64,000 nt of DNA, taken from Reyranella sp. GTDB taxonomy: Bacteria > Pseudomonadota > Alphaproteobacteria > Reyranellales > Reyranellaceae. The DNA lies in assembly GCF_017305915.1 (NCBI RefSeq), contig NZ_JAFKJN010000010.1, positions 186,001 through 250,000 of the forward strand, in the 5' to 3' direction. The translations under genes and the position numbers were made by a program. A model generated the notes under the pieces. That model saw only the letters and a program-made list of their open reading frames with translations, was not told the origin of the DNA and did no database searches. This document shows positions 63,536 through 64,000 of this stretch, one piece after another. Every line of letters begins with the position of its first letter. The first letter of the stretch is position 1.

Positions 63536-64000
63536 GGGGAGAGGAATATGAGCGCCAGCGCTTCTCGATCGCCTGCACAGCCTTTTTCATGCTGCGCAGG
63601 TAGCGCCGCGCCGCGATCTCCGGCGTCATCGCCGAGCTGAAGAACACCAGGTTGAGCGCGCCCAGTACCGGCCGGCCCTCGATCGGCAGGGCGATGGCGC
63701 TGATACCAGCCTCCGTCTCGCCAATCGACCAGGCGTACCCCGCCTTGCGGGTCTGCGACAGCAATCGGTCGATCAGTGCGCGATCCTTCGCCATCGCGGC
63801 CTCCTCTGGGGCCGACGCGGCCACGATCTCCAGCATCTCGCGCCGCAGGGCCGGCGGCGCGGCGCTCAGGAGGGCGCGGCCGAGCGCGCTGCGCACGAAC
63901 GGCCGGCGGCGGCCGACCATCGAGCGATGGACGGCCAGCGGGCTGAAGGAGTGCGTGCTTTCGTGGATCAGGACCGTGCCCTGGTCGAACACGCCGAAGT
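63477..64000 (-). CDS. IclR family regulator, 5' end cut
   Basis: The C-terminal ligand-binding domain of an IclR-type regulator, about 174 residues visible. The helix-turn-helix part lies beyond the window edge. Recognisable are GRALLSAAP, SQTRKAGYAWSIGETEAG and ISAIALPIEGRPVLGALNLV. IclR proteins often control protocatechuate and quinate catabolism (PcaR, PobR, PcaU type), so this gene may respond to a product of the facing operon. The extreme C-terminus (SSPPIGGEEKKAAPARRAG) is translated from the hairpin at 63521-63544 and the 3' end of quiC, overlapping by 59 bases. Confidence 0.85.
   Translation of the reverse strand, partial: FGVFDQGTVLIHESTHSFSPLAVHRSMVGRRRPFVRSALGRALLSAAPPALRREMLEIVAASAPEEAAMAKDRALIDRLLSQTRKAGYAWSIGETEAGISAIALPIEGRPVLGALNLVFFSSAMTPEIAARRYLRSMKKAVQAIEKRWRSYSSPPIGGEEKKAAPARRAGPAR
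63521..63544. terminator. Bidirectional hairpin, partial family A repeat
   Basis: Perfect 10-bp stem CCTCTCCCCC/GGGGGAGAGG with loop GATA, resembling one outer hairpin of the family A repeats. It overlaps the quiC stop codon and lies inside the C-terminal coding part of the IclR gene. It may terminate quiC transcription. Confidence 0.6.

Overview
The window is about 64 kb of high-GC DNA (roughly two-thirds G+C by eye), densely packed with genes on both strands. It contains one tRNA gene and no rRNA or CRISPR array. Several features point to an alphaproteobacterium: an hsp20 gene with a ROSE-like RNA thermometer followed by a DUF1150 gene, an NDUFA9-like gene, rnd/rpoN/ptsN neighbourhood genes, DUF1194 and DUF971 genes, and a Bug-type solute-binding protein. 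The abundance of Bug, CaiB/BaiF and Liv-type genes suggests a soil or freshwater Reyranella/Rhodospirillales-like heterotroph. The lineage is inference; no marker gene was compared.

Layout. 1-4613: Bug solute receptor (cut by the edge), sulfatase and two tandem CaiB/BaiF CoA-transferases. 4635-13486: a secreted vWA-like DUF1194 protein, Mpo1-like protein, DUF255 thioredoxin protein, then a compact run of cnoX-like thioredoxin-TPR, LON-domain, Trm112, DUF971 and FAD-monooxygenase genes, then murJ. 13455-21218: aspartoacylase-like enzyme, a pair of small Cys-rich secreted paralogues (one frameshifted), an orphan Tat-exported oligopeptide-type receptor, a membrane-anchored SGNH hydrolase, a glycosyltransferase and trpS. 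21219-26756: a gene-poor 750 bp stretch with repeats, a heparinase-like gene, hsp20-DUF1150, ptsN and rpoN. rpoN has a near-perfect sigma-54 promoter of its own.

26840-29472 is an IS1-like transposon with 21-bp inverted ends and an 8-bp, 7/8-matching target duplication. It carries an IS1-type DDE transposase plus cargo: a small basic protein and a three-gene minus-strand operon (RelE/HigB-like candidate, XRE regulator, DUF6941-like protein). It sits between rpoN and rnd, where many alphaproteobacteria keep lptCAB. This is the most unusual part of the window.

29475-39415: rnd, tRNA-Leu(CAG), NDUFA9-like gene, gltD, GST, tautomerase, gltB and an EamA exporter. 39450-43725: an AT-richer orphan gene, an arylformamidase-like hydrolase, a small CPCPY protein and an NMT1-type ABC importer. 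43877-50816: succinyl-CoA:3-ketoacid transferase subunits, a Rieske oxygenase and an Fbp-type ABC importer. 50818-55589: a SYLF protein and late cobalamin genes (cobU, phosphatase, cobS, cobT) with a methyltransferase inserted. 55586-64000: a TetR regulator and a probable quinate/shikimate-type uptake and catabolism operon (Liv importer, shikimate dehydrogenase, QuiC-type 3-dehydroshikimate dehydratase), facing an IclR gene cut by the edge.

Two families of palindromic repeats run through the window. Family A consists of mosaic hairpins built from CCTCCCC...GGGGAGG and GAGGGGTCAT blocks at six full sites plus a partial one. Family B consists of hairpins with CTGTCATCCTGAG arms at two sites. 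Copies supply protein tails, a start codon and probable terminators to neighbouring genes.
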